A stretch of DNA of 9,481 nt from Chryseobacterium gleum (GCA_945877005.1 CAMCQL010000056.1:1-9481), one strand, 5' to 3'; positions 1 through 6,207 are shown, numbered from the stretch's first letter. Made by a program: numbers and translations. The notes: generated by a model from the letters alone, not told the origin.

Positions 1-396
1 CACAGTTTAGCTACAGCTTTAGATGACATTGCTGATTACATATATGCTGCTGCTAAAAAAATTAATTTTTATAAAATAGAACCAACGAATGATCAGGGAA
101 TTAAAAAGATGGCTGATGCAATTAAAGAATCAGTGTTGTCAGTAAATTCTGCTGTTATTGAATTAAGGAACTTAAAAAATATTCAAAAAGTTGTAGAGTG
201 TGTAATTAAAATTAATGGTATTGAAAATCAGGTAGATGACATTTTTGATTTGAGTATTGAAAATTTATTTGAAAATGAATCGGACATCAAAACTTTAATT
301 AAGAAAAGAGAGATTTATCAAGTAATGGAAGAAGTTACTGATAAATGTGAGGATGCAGGAAATGTTATGGAATCTATTGTTGTTAAATACGCTTAA
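1..396 (+). CDS. DUF47/PhoU-like Pit accessory protein (5' end missing)
   Basis: This is the C-terminal 131 residues of a DUF47-family protein. The reading frame is open from base 1 to the TAA at 394-396, so the Met codon at 109 is internal and the true start lies before the window. The family is usually a little over 200 residues, so roughly 80 are missing. Visible signs are the ALDDIADYIYAAAKKI segment at residues 5-20, typical of the family, followed by all-helical charged sequence resembling PhoU helices. The protein is probably cytosolic. DUF47 genes commonly precede pit genes and are thought to modulate the transporter; that role is inferred here from the family and from the pit gene starting 26 bp downstream. 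The two genes are probably one operon whose promoter is outside the window. Confidence 0.88.
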   Translation, partial: HSLATALDDIADYIYAAAKKINFYKIEPTNDQGIKKMADAIKESVLSVNSAVIELRNLKNIQKVVECVIKINGIENQVDDIFDLSIENLFENESDIKTLIKKREIYQVMEEVTDKCEDAGNVMESIVVKYA

Positions 397-410
397 TTTA
401 TATTCACTTA

Positions 411-428
411 AAACATAGGATTATGTTT
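411..428 (+). promoter_or_regulatory. Small hairpin over the pit start codon
   Basis: AAACATA at 411-417 and TATGTTT at 422-428 form a perfect 7-bp inverted repeat with a 4-base loop (GGAT). The pit ATG (423-425) lies in the right arm. The stem has only one G-C pair, so it is weak. It could modestly limit initiation on the DUF47-pit transcript, or it could be chance in AT-rich DNA. Confidence 0.25.
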
Positions 429-2000
429 ATATTATTATTGATTGTTATTGCTATTGCACTTTTGTTTGATTTGGTCAATGGTTTTCATGATGCAGCGAAT
501 TCAATTGCTACAGTTGTTTCCACGAAAGTTTTGACTCCGTTTCAAGCTGTTATTTGGGCAGCAGCATTTAATGTACTTGCTTTTTGGGTTTTTGATATGA
601 GTGTAGGAAACACTGTTGCTAAAACTGTTGATAGTGGAGCGATAGATCTATGGGTGATTTTGGCTGGTTTACTTGCTGCAACAACATGGAACTTATTTAC
701 TTGGTGGTTGGGAATCCCTTCCTCCTCTTCTCATACCTTGATTGGTGGGTTTGCTGGAGCTGCTGTAGCTCATGCTGGTTTTCGTGTTGTAGCTATGGAT
801 GAAATTATACCAGTTATTTTATTTATTTTCTTAGCGCCAATAATAGGTGGAGTTATTGCTTTTATTATAGCTTTGGTTACCATGAGTCGACAATTTGTGC
901 TCAAGTTTTTTGTGATAATTGGAGGTTCCGTAGGCTTGTACTTTTTGATGGATTACATGGTTGAATACATGGATATGAAACCGATCATGATGTACATTGT
1001 TTTAGTAATGTTAGGAATTTTTATTCTTGCATACATTTATTATATGTTGGTTCATGGTAAAAAGCAAACTGCTATTAAAGAATCTAACATGTATAAAAAG
1101 TTGCAATTATTGTCGTCTGCGGCATTTTCATTGGGACACGGTGGAGCAGATTCTCAAAAAGTAATGGGAATTATATGTGCTGCTTTAATGGTGTATGCTA
1201 ACATGGGGAGAGACGGAAAATTGTCCGCTCCAATATCGGAGCATTTTAAAGTGTCTGAGTTAATGCAAGTAGAGTTTACAAATGACCAAGGAAAAAAAGA
1301 AAAGTATAAGCCAGAGTTCGGAGTTTTAGATTCTGTGGTTTACTATGCTGATGGTGAAAAAATAATTGATGCAAAAACTCAAGAGGTAATTTTTGAGAAT
1401 GAAAAAATTAATTCATCTTACAAAGCGGGGTCATTATTTTCTTCGTTTGATAAAACCGAAGAGAGTTTAAATAAACTTAAAGTTTACACTAGAGGTGACG
1501 ATATTTACGATGATAGTTTAAATCAATTGATTTTTCATAAAAATGAATTGAACGAAAAGTATGCGAATGCAGGATTATTTGCTAGTTATGTTTCTGAAGG
1601 AGAATTGAAGCTAGGTTATAAACTTAAGACAAAAGTTAATTCTGATTTCCCAGGTTGGATTTCTTTCGGTTGTTATTTAATGATTGGTATTGGAACCTTG
1701 TTTGGTGGTTGGAAGATTGTTAAAACAATGGGGTCTAAAATCACTAAAGTTACTCCATTGGAAGGTGTTTGTGCTGAAACGGCAGGAGCTTTAACACTGT
1801 TTACAGTAAGTCAAATGGGGATACCGGTATCTACAACACATACTATTACAGGATCTATAATTGGAGTTGGAGCTACAAAACGTTTAAGTGCTGTAAGATG
1901 GGGGGTTACAATTAACTTATTGTGGGCTTGGGTTTTAACTATTCCTGTAAGCGCGTTATTTGCAGCGATTTTTTATTACTTAATATGTTTATTTAAGTAA
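423..2000 (+). CDS. Inorganic phosphate transporter, PiT family
   Basis: Inner-membrane low-affinity phosphate permease of the PiT (PHO4) family, which takes up phosphate or metal-phosphate with cations. At 525 residues it carries both halves of the family signature: the first near residues 19-34 (NGFHDAANSIATVVST) followed by SSSSHTLIGG near 100-109, and the inverted-repeat counterpart near 467-482 (IPVSTTHTITGSIIGV). Hydrophobic membrane segments fill residues 1-215 and 410-525. Between them lies a hydrophilic, charged stretch of about 150 residues (roughly 262-410) with no membrane segments. This makes the protein longer than minimal PiT proteins. The ATG at 423 is 26 bp after the DUF47 stop, and no Shine-Dalgarno sequence is visible, as is usual in Bacteroidota. 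The pair with DUF47 supports phosphate transport. The exact ion specificity cannot be read from the sequence. Confidence 0.94.
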   Translation: MFILLLIVIAIALLFDLVNGFHDAANSIATVVSTKVLTPFQAVIWAAAFNVLAFWVFDMSVGNTVAKTVDSGAIDLWVILAGLLAATTWNLFTWWLGIPSSSSHTLIGGFAGAAVAHAGFRVVAMDEIIPVILFIFLAPIIGGVIAFIIALVTMSRQFVLKFFVIIGGSVGLYFLMDYMVEYMDMKPIMMYIVLVMLGIFILAYIYYMLVHGKKQTAIKESNMYKKLQLLSSAAFSLGHGGADSQKVMGIICAALMVYANMGRDGKLSAPISEHFKVSELMQVEFTNDQGKKEKYKPEFGVLDSVVYYADGEKIIDAKTQEVIFENEKINSSYKAGSLFSSFDKTEESLNKLKVYTRGDDIYDDSLNQLIFHKNELNEKYANAGLFASYVSEGELKLGYKLKTKVNSDFPGWISFGCYLMIGIGTLFGGWKIVKTMGSKITKVTPLEGVCAETAGALTLFTVSQMGIPVSTTHTITGSIIGVGATKRLSAVRWGVTINLLWAWVLTIPVSALFAAIFYYLICLFK

Positions 2001-2015
2001 TTCAAGTTTATTTTA

Positions 2016-2037
2016 AATAAGTGTTATTCGTTTTTTT
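2016..2037 (+). terminator. Weak terminator-like element after pit
   Basis: Between the convergent pit and gldD genes, AATAA (2016-2020) and TTATT (2024-2028) can form a 5-bp A/T stem with a GTG loop. Seven T residues follow at 2031-2037. The position is right for terminating the pit transcript, but the stem is very weak. Nothing else is recognisable in the 63-bp gap. Confidence 0.25.
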
Positions 2038-2063
2038 ACCTGTTTATTTTGGTTACTAGTTGA

Positions 2064-2648
2064 TTAATATTTCCATTTAAAGCTTGAGAAAAGTCTTTCC
2101 AAGTCAAGTTTTAAGTAGTCTAAACTAGGTTTAATTGAATCGTAATTTGGTGGTGAATTAAAATAGACTACTCCGCTTACAAATCTAGAAATAGAATCAG
2201 TAAGATAAAATTGAAAAGGTGAGGCTACATTACCTTGAAGTTCAAAGAAAGTACCGTATACTTTTTCTTTCTTGTTTATAATTTGCCCGTCCTCGATAGC
2301 GGATGCTTTAATTTTATGTTCGTCTACTTTATTGATCGAAAAATTAATGTATTCCGATAAAGGTTTTTCAATGTCTATGTATGAAAAATGTAATGTTCCG
2401 TTGAGCGGACCAAGAACGATGTCTTTGTGACATGTTAATTTTTTTCCTTCATAGACATTTCTTAAAGTATAAGCTTTTGAAATGTCAAAAGTATAAGGAC
2501 ACGATGCATCAAATTTCACATATGCATGTTCTGGGAAATTTGTGTTTAGGTAAGAAGAAGGTTTAGGTATATAGTTGTCGTCATCATTACATGCAGTCAG
2601 ACCGAATAGCGAAAGACTTGTAACAATTATTTTCAAATTATTCTTCAT
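2064..2648 (-). CDS. gldD: Gliding motility lipoprotein GldD
   Basis: A 194-residue lipoprotein recognised as GldD, a protein needed for gliding motility in Flavobacterium-type bacteria. The N-terminus is a lipoprotein signal: basic MKNNLK, a hydrophobic stretch, then lipobox LTAC with the lipidated Cys at residue 20. Family features follow: an early PKP motif (residues 28-30), a CPYTF segment near 50, and the conserved C-terminal portion with VYGTFFELQGN, SPFQFYLTDS, VYFNSPPNYDS and a final FKWK. The start overlaps the end of gldE by 11 bp, so the two are almost certainly co-transcribed and translationally coupled, as is known for gldE-gldD in flavobacteria. The residues just after the lipidated Cys are NDDD, an acidic run that could influence lipoprotein sorting. 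It is the last gene of the mutY-ssb-gldE-gldD cluster and converges on pit. Confidence 0.92.
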   Translation of the reverse strand: MKNNLKIIVTSLSLFGLTACNDDDNYIPKPSSYLNTNFPEHAYVKFDASCPYTFDISKAYTLRNVYEGKKLTCHKDIVLGPLNGTLHFSYIDIEKPLSEYINFSINKVDEHKIKASAIEDGQIINKKEKVYGTFFELQGNVASPFQFYLTDSISRFVSGVVYFNSPPNYDSIKPSLDYLKLDLERLFSSFKWKY

Positions 2649-3954
2649 TTGATATAATTGGATTTTGATTTATCACTCGAATTGTTTTAATTCTTTTTTT
2701 GTCTGATGTTTCTACAATTAATTTAAAGTCTTCAAATTCAATAAATTCTTTGTTTCGAAGTATTTTTCCTGCTTTGTTTACTAGAAAGCCTCCTATTGTA
2801 TCCATGTCTCCTTTGTGAGCTTCAAACTCTTTCCCATCAATATTAATCACTTTATAAAAGTCAACGAGTGAAGTGCGCCCTTCAAACACAAATTCGTTAT
2901 CAGAAATTTTAGTGAATATTACTTCTTTTTCATCAAATTCGTCTGTTATATCTCCAACAATTTCTTCCAATACGTCTTCTAAAGTTACTATTCCTCCAGC
3001 ACCTCCGTACTCGTCAACAACAATTGCCATATGTATCTTTTTTAATTGAAATTCTTTAAGTAAATCATCTAGCTTTTTGTTTTCGGGAACAAAGAATGGT
3101 TTTCTAATTAGTTTTTTCCATTCAAATTCATCGTTTTCATTTAAGTAGGGTATAAGATCTTTTATGTATAATACACCAATAATATTGTCAATTGTAGAAT
3201 CGTAAATTGGGACTCTTGAAAAACCTGCTTCAATAATTTTGAACAATAGTTCATGATAGTTTAGATTGTGTTCAAAAGCAACTATATCCATACGAGCTTT
3301 CATAATTTGTTTAACGTCTGTATTGCCAAATTTTACAATTCCTTCTAAAATTTTGTGCTCTTCTTCAGGGGTATTGTTTTCTTTTGTTAGTGCGAGAATT
3401 TGTTCTAACTCATTAGAGGAAACCTTTATATTCTTGTGCTTTGCATACCGATGTATTAAATTTGTTCCATTTGTTAAAAAATTCTTTAACCATGAAAAAG
3501 GAGGGATGCTTCCTATAATATTGAGTGGTTGTGCCATTAATCGTATGATGGTAATGCTGTTTTTTGTGGCGTAAACTTTTGGCATTACTTCTCCTGCAAG
3601 TAATATGATTGTTGTGATTAATACCGCTTCTAATAAGAATCGAATCGTTTCATTTCCTGTTACAGTGGGGTATATTTCATTGAGAAGATAGGTCGATAAA
3701 ATTACTACACCAACGTTTACAAAATTGTTCGCGATTAGAATTGTCGCTAATAAATCTTTCGGGTTGTTTAATAAATTAAAAGCATTTTGATTAACTTTTT
3801 CAGATTCATTTTTCAACAATTCTTTTTCAGTGGGTTCCAAAGAAAAAAAAGCTACTTCAGAAGCTGAAATTAAAGCTGAACATGTTAGTAATAGTAAGAT
3901 TGTAAAAATTCCAGATAAAATAGGGAAAGTAAAAAAAGTGGAAACGAGTAGCAT
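2638..3954 (-). CDS. gldE: Gliding motility-associated membrane protein GldE (CNNM-CBS-CorC family)
   Basis: A 438-residue inner-membrane protein of the hemolysin C/CorC-like family, called GldE from its position directly before gldD. Domain order: an N-terminal CNNM (DUF21) membrane region at about 10-165 with several hydrophobic helices and the motif ASEVAFFSL (31-39); a pair of CBS domains at about 213-335, including FSRVPIYD and VVDEYGGAGGIVTLEDVLEEIVG; and a C-terminal CorC/HlyC transporter-associated domain at about 348-430 with the DTIGGFL motif. Related proteins bind nucleotides through CBS domains and have been tied to Mg/Co efflux. In flavobacteria GldE is linked to gliding genetically, and its biochemical role there is not defined. 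It starts 8 bp after the ssb stop and overlaps gldD by 11 bp, so it sits inside one operon. Confidence 0.92.
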   Translation of the reverse strand: MLLVSTFFTFPILSGIFTILLLLTCSALISASEVAFFSLEPTEKELLKNESEKVNQNAFNLLNNPKDLLATILIANNFVNVGVVILSTYLLNEIYPTVTGNETIRFLLEAVLITTIILLAGEVMPKVYATKNSITIIRLMAQPLNIIGSIPPFSWLKNFLTNGTNLIHRYAKHKNIKVSSNELEQILALTKENNTPEEEHKILEGIVKFGNTDVKQIMKARMDIVAFEHNLNYHELLFKIIEAGFSRVPIYDSTIDNIIGVLYIKDLIPYLNENDEFEWKKLIRKPFFVPENKKLDDLLKEFQLKKIHMAIVVDEYGGAGGIVTLEDVLEEIVGDITDEFDEKEVIFTKISDNEFVFEGRTSLVDFYKVINIDGKEFEAHKGDMDTIGGFLVNKAGKILRNKEFIEFEDFKLIVETSDKKRIKTIRVINQNPIISNEE

Positions 3955-3962
3955 ATCTGATT

Positions 3963-4412
3963 TTAAAAAGGTAAATTGTCTAATTCTGTTGATTCAAATC
4001 CGTTTACTTGACTTGATTGACCAGGTTGTTCATTTGGGTAAACACCATCATTTATTGTGTCGTTAAGTTGATTTTCAGAAAGTAGTATATAGGAAGAGAG
4101 AAAAATCTCAGCTCGATCATGAAGTAAGCCATCTTTACTTGTCCATTTTCGATGTTTTAATTTCCCTTCAATATATATTAGTTGATTTTCGGAAATGTTT
4201 TTATAGATTTCTTTCGCAAACTCATTCCAGCATGAAATTGTGTGATAATCTGTTATTTTTTTTCTTTCTTTTTTTGTGTTAATAGTAATTAAATCAAAGG
4301 TCCCTAAAGTAAAATTACATAATGCATTAGAGTTAGATAAAAATTTTATTTGAGGTTTTTGTAAAACATATCCAATTAGCGTTACTTTATTTAGTGTTGG
4401 AAATGAATTCAT
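3963..4412 (-). CDS. ssb: Single-stranded DNA-binding protein
   Basis: SSB, which coats single-stranded DNA in replication, recombination and repair. At 149 residues it has the OB-fold at about 6-110: NKVTLIGYVLQKPQI at the first strand, the ITDYHTISCWNEFAKEI core (about 53-69), and the LIYIEGKLKHRKWTSKDG strand-loop (about 79-96). A short variable tail follows and ends in ELDNLPF, matching the C-terminal protein-interaction tip (acidic residues plus terminal PF) of bacterial SSBs, though less acidic than usual. The ATG at 4412 gives the expected N-terminus. It lies between mutY and gldE. A TATATTTG box on this strand just upstream suggests its own promoter in addition to read-through from mutY. 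A second ssb paralog elsewhere in the genome is possible and cannot be judged here. Confidence 0.93.
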   Translation of the reverse strand: MNSFPTLNKVTLIGYVLQKPQIKFLSNSNALCNFTLGTFDLITINTKKERKKITDYHTISCWNEFAKEIYKNISENQLIYIEGKLKHRKWTSKDGLLHDRAEIFLSSYILLSENQLNDTINDGVYPNEQPGQSSQVNGFESTELDNLPF

Positions 4413-4453
4413 TTATTAAGAATATTTAACTCCGAAAAATTAGACCTATTTCA

Positions 4454-4461
4454 CAAATATA
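4454..4461 (-). promoter_or_regulatory. Candidate -7 box for ssb-gldE-gldD
   Basis: On the minus strand this reads TATATTTG, matching the Bacteroidota -7 consensus TAnnTTTG. It lies about 42 bases before the ssb ATG, inside the 55-bp mutY-ssb gap. I see no clear -33 TTTG at the expected spacing. It suggests that ssb-gldE-gldD can be transcribed separately from mutY. Confidence 0.45.
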
Positions 4462-4467
4462 ATAAAT

Positions 4468-5526
4468 TCAATTGTCAATTTTATTAATGTTTTCGAGATA
4501 TTTAGTAATCACTCTAGGCAAAGGATATTTATTGATTTCATTTTTGTTAACAACAATGAAAGTATCGGTTTTATTTAATGTTTCTAAAATATTGTTATTG
4601 AGTTTTATTTGCCAAAAATAAGTGAAGATATGTTGATGGGAAAGTACATGTTTTTGAGCTGTAGGTATAGTTGGAATATGTTGGTTGAATTTTTTTTCAA
4701 GTTGAACTTTAATTAATTGAAGATCATCGTTTTGGTTTTTTTCCATTAGTGGGAATTGAAATAAATGTTTCCAAATATCCTCTTCTGTTCTTTTATGAAG
4801 AATTATTTCTTCTTTGTTTGATATTTCTAAATAATGAAAATAACGTTTTTTAACGACAATTTTTTTTGATTTAATTGGTCTTTGAAGGATTGTTTGATTG
4901 ATCTTTGCTTTGCATTGATTTGAGAATATGCAGTTGTCACAGTTCGGTTGTGATGGTGTGCAATGAATCGCTCCAAATTCCATAATCGCTTGATTGTATT
5001 CACCTGGATTTTCAGAAGGTATGAGTTGATGCGCGATCTTATTGATTAGTTTTACACCTTCACTTGTATCTATTGGAGTGTCAATATCGAATATGCGTGT
5101 TAAAACTCTAAACACATTTCCATCTACAACGGGGTGAACCAAGTTAAATGAAAAGGATGAAATAGCTGCTGCTGTGTAAGGACCTATTCCTTTAAGTTTC
5201 AATATTTCCTCATATTTATCGGGGAAATTCCCATTGTGTTTAGAGGTTATTTCTTTTGCTGTAGCATGTAAATTTCGAGCTCTACTATAATATCCTAAAC
5301 CTTGCCAATTTGAGAGAATTGTTTGTTCATCTGCATTAGCTAAATGTTGAATGGTAGGGAAGTTTTTTATGAATTTCAAATAGTAGTTCATTCCTTGATC
5401 TACCCTTGTTTGTTGAAGGATAATTTCAGATAACCATATGAAGTATGGATTGTTAGTGTTTCTCCATGGTAAAATTCTTTTGTTTTGTCGATACCATTTT
5501 AAAATTGATAGGTCGAAATTGTTCAT
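4468..5526 (-). CDS. mutY: A/G-specific adenine DNA glycosylase MutY
   Basis: MutY removes adenine mispaired with 8-oxoguanine in base-excision repair. The 352-residue protein is of usual length and has every hallmark. RILPWR is at 17-22. WLSEIILQQTRV (31-42) includes catalytic Glu34. The helix-hairpin-helix LKGIGPYTAAAI is at 111-122. VVDGNVFRVLTR (133-144) holds catalytic Asp135. A 4Fe-4S ligand set C189-x6-C196-x2-C199-x5-C205 is intact. The C-terminal Nudix-like domain (about 225-350), which reads 8-oxoguanine, includes an LSH motif (residues 295-297) equivalent to the (F/L)SH recognition loop. It is the first gene of the mutY-ssb-gldE-gldD cluster and is divergent from the HU gene, with its promoter in the shared 94-bp region. 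Confidence 0.96.
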   Translation of the reverse strand: MNNFDLSILKWYRQNKRILPWRNTNNPYFIWLSEIILQQTRVDQGMNYYLKFIKNFPTIQHLANADEQTILSNWQGLGYYSRARNLHATAKEITSKHNGNFPDKYEEILKLKGIGPYTAAAISSFSFNLVHPVVDGNVFRVLTRIFDIDTPIDTSEGVKLINKIAHQLIPSENPGEYNQAIMEFGAIHCTPSQPNCDNCIFSNQCKAKINQTILQRPIKSKKIVVKKRYFHYLEISNKEEIILHKRTEEDIWKHLFQFPLMEKNQNDDLQLIKVQLEKKFNQHIPTIPTAQKHVLSHQHIFTYFWQIKLNNNILETLNKTDTFIVVNKNEINKYPLPRVITKYLENINKIDN

Positions 5527-5560
5527 TAGTAGATTTTTTAATTGCTTGAATTTTAATATA

Positions 5561-5568
5561 CAAATATA
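5561..5568 (-). promoter_or_regulatory. Candidate -7 box for mutY
   Basis: TATATTTG on the minus strand matches the Bacteroidota TAnnTTTG -7 element. It lies about 34 bases before the mutY ATG at 5526, giving a short leader. No -33 TTTG is visible at normal spacing. Confidence 0.5.
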
Positions 5569-5584
5569 AAATTAAAAACTTCTT

Positions 5585-5592
5585 TATATTTG
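5585..5592 (+). promoter_or_regulatory. Candidate -7 box for the HU gene
   Basis: TATATTTG matches TAnnTTTG and lies 28 bases before the HU ATG at 5621, implying a leader of roughly 20-25 bases. It mirrors the mutY box within the inverted repeat at 5559-5594. A -33 element is not evident. Confidence 0.5.
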
Positions 5593-5620
5593 TACTGTAA
5601 ATCAAAAACTTATATAAAAA

Positions 5621-5911
5621 ATGACAAAAGCTGACGTAATTGCACAGATTTCAGAAGAAACTGGTTTAGAAAGATTAGAAGTTCAAACGGTTGTTGAAAC
5701 TTTCATGACTGTTGTTAAGTCTTCAATGGCTGGTGGACAGAATGTTTACCTTCGTGGATTTGGAAGTTTTATCGTTAAAGAAAGAGCTGAAAAAACAGGA
5801 AGAAACATCTCTAAAAAAGAGACAATCATTATTCCTGCTCATAATATTCCTGCATTTAAACCTGCAAAAGTATTCATGGACGAAGTTAAAACTAAAGTTG
5901 TTTTGAAATAA
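5621..5911 (+). CDS. HU/IHF-family DNA-binding protein
   Basis: A 96-residue nucleoid-associated protein of the HU/IHF family, which bends and compacts DNA as a dimer. It begins MTKADVIAQISEETGL, the usual helical dimerisation region. It then has the conserved LRGFGSFIVKERAEKTGRN (about 44-62), the DNA-binding beta arm, and the signature IPAHNIPAFKPAKVFMDEVK. In the arm the common NPxTGE segment is changed to NISKKE. The region around the arm-tip proline reads IIIPAHNIP. Length is a few residues over the standard 90. It is divergent from mutY and followed by an intrinsic terminator, so it is probably transcribed mainly on its own. HU alpha, beta or IHF subtype cannot be assigned from this sequence alone. 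Confidence 0.94.
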   Translation: MTKADVIAQISEETGLERLEVQTVVETFMTVVKSSMAGGQNVYLRGFGSFIVKERAEKTGRNISKKETIIIPAHNIPAFKPAKVFMDEVKTKVVLK

Positions 5912-5916
5912 TTTTT

Positions 5917-5960
5917 ATTTAACAATTAAATTTAATTTTTAATTTAACAAATAAATTTAA
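5917..5960. repeat. 19-bp direct repeat, AT-only region after HU
   Basis: Bases 5917-5935 and 5942-5960 are the same 19-mer (starting ATTTAACAA) with one mismatch, repeated at a 25-bp period. Bases 5911-5972 as a whole contain only two G/C positions, both C (5923 and 5948). The block lies between the HU stop and the TATCTTTG box, so it could act as an AT-rich upstream element or a protein-binding site. Confidence 0.6.
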
Positions 5961-5972
5961 ATTTAAATTTAT
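5951..5972. repeat. 22-bp perfect AT palindrome
   Basis: Bases 5951-5972 equal their own reverse complement and are made only of A and T, with repeated AAATTT units. The palindrome runs into the TATCTTTG box that begins at 5970. Low complexity makes chance or slippage a real alternative to function. Confidence 0.6.
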
Positions 5973-5977
5973 CTTTG
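5970..5977 (+). promoter_or_regulatory. Candidate -7 box for the COX24-like gene (and perhaps rng)
   Basis: TATCTTTG followed by CA is a strong match to the Bacteroidota -7 element. It sits about 75 bases before the small ORF at 6053. Transcription would begin inside the left arm or loop of the hairpin that terminates HU, so transcripts from this promoter would not contain the full hairpin. Confidence 0.55.
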
Positions 5978-6008
5978 CACTCCTGTTAATTGCAGGAGTG
6001 TTTTTTTT
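5978..6008 (+). terminator. Intrinsic terminator of the HU gene
   Basis: CACTCCTG (5978-5985) and CAGGAGTG (5993-6000) form a perfect 8-bp, G/C-containing stem with a 7-base loop, followed directly by eight T residues (6001-6008). This is a classic rho-independent terminator, about 65 bases after the HU stop. It abuts the preceding TATCTTTG promoter box. Confidence 0.85.
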
Positions 6009-6052
6009 AAGACACATTTAGATCAAATTTTTATTATTTAATACATATAGTT

Positions 6053-6145
6053 ATGCCAAGCGGAAAAAAAAGAAAAAGACACAAAATGGCTACGCACAAG
6101 CGTAAAAAAAGATTAAGAAAAAACCGTCATAAAAAGAAAAAATAA
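6053..6145 (+). CDS. Tiny basic AURKAIP1/COX24 (mS38-like) domain protein, 30 aa
   Basis: A 30-codon ORF, ATG 6053 to TAA 6145, encoding MPSGKKRKRHKMATHKRKKR and ending in RHKKKK. Eighteen of 30 residues are Lys or Arg and three are His. The spacing K-R-x-R-H-K-M-x-x-H-K-x-K-K-R-L matches the COX24/AURKAIP1 domain, the part shared with mitochondrial small-subunit ribosomal protein mS38. Proteins of this kind beginning MPSGKKRKRHK are common in Bacteroidota, often next to HU and rng. A ribosome or rRNA-binding role is inferred from the mS38 similarity and the charge, and I cannot show it from the sequence. The gene lies between two terminator-like hairpins with its own candidate promoter upstream, so it may be a separate short transcript. 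Poly-Lys codons give long A runs. Confidence 0.85.
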   Translation: MPSGKKRKRHKMATHKRKKRLRKNRHKKKK

Positions 6146-6166
6146 TTTTTTTTAGAATGAGTGTAT

Positions 6167-6207
6167 GATTTAGGCTTGTTGTTTGGCAAGCTTAAATCTT
6201 TTTTTTT
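6167..6207 (+). terminator. Terminator or attenuator between the COX24-like gene and rng
   Basis: GATTTAGGCTTG (6167-6178) pairs with CAAGCTTAAATC (6187-6198) over 12 bp, including one G-U wobble, around an 8-base loop. Nine T residues follow (6199-6207). It fits an intrinsic terminator for the small gene. The T tract ends 18 bases before the rng start codon, and I see no convincing TAnnTTTG promoter in between. The element may therefore act as an attenuator that sets how much transcription enters rng-recX. Confidence 0.8.

Larger units (their letters stand above)
5559..5594. repeat. Perfect 12-bp inverted repeat in the mutY/HU divergent promoter region
   Basis: TACAAATATAAA at 5559-5570 is the exact reverse complement of TTTATATTTGTA at 5583-5594, separated by 12 bases. 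Each arm contains a TATATTTG -7 box, one per strand, pointing away from the centre. The symmetry may simply reflect two similar promoters, or it may be an operator that co-regulates mutY and HU. Confidence 0.8.

Noticed and set aside
109..111. ATG at 109 as the start of the first gene
   Set aside because: The frame is open to base 1, and the preceding 36 codons encode DUF47-typical residues, so this Met is internal.
3266..3574. Plus-strand ORF of 102 codons inside gldE
   Set aside because: Antisense shadow of gldE, which has clear CNNM, CBS and CorC domains. The translated product has no recognisable features.
3830..4066. Plus-strand ORF of 78 codons across the gldE/ssb junction
   Set aside because: Antisense to the starts and ends of two well-supported genes, with low-complexity Lys-rich composition and no family resemblance.
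5712..5906. Alternative-frame ORF inside the HU gene
   Set aside because: Overlaps the recognised HU gene in another frame, and the product shows no domain.
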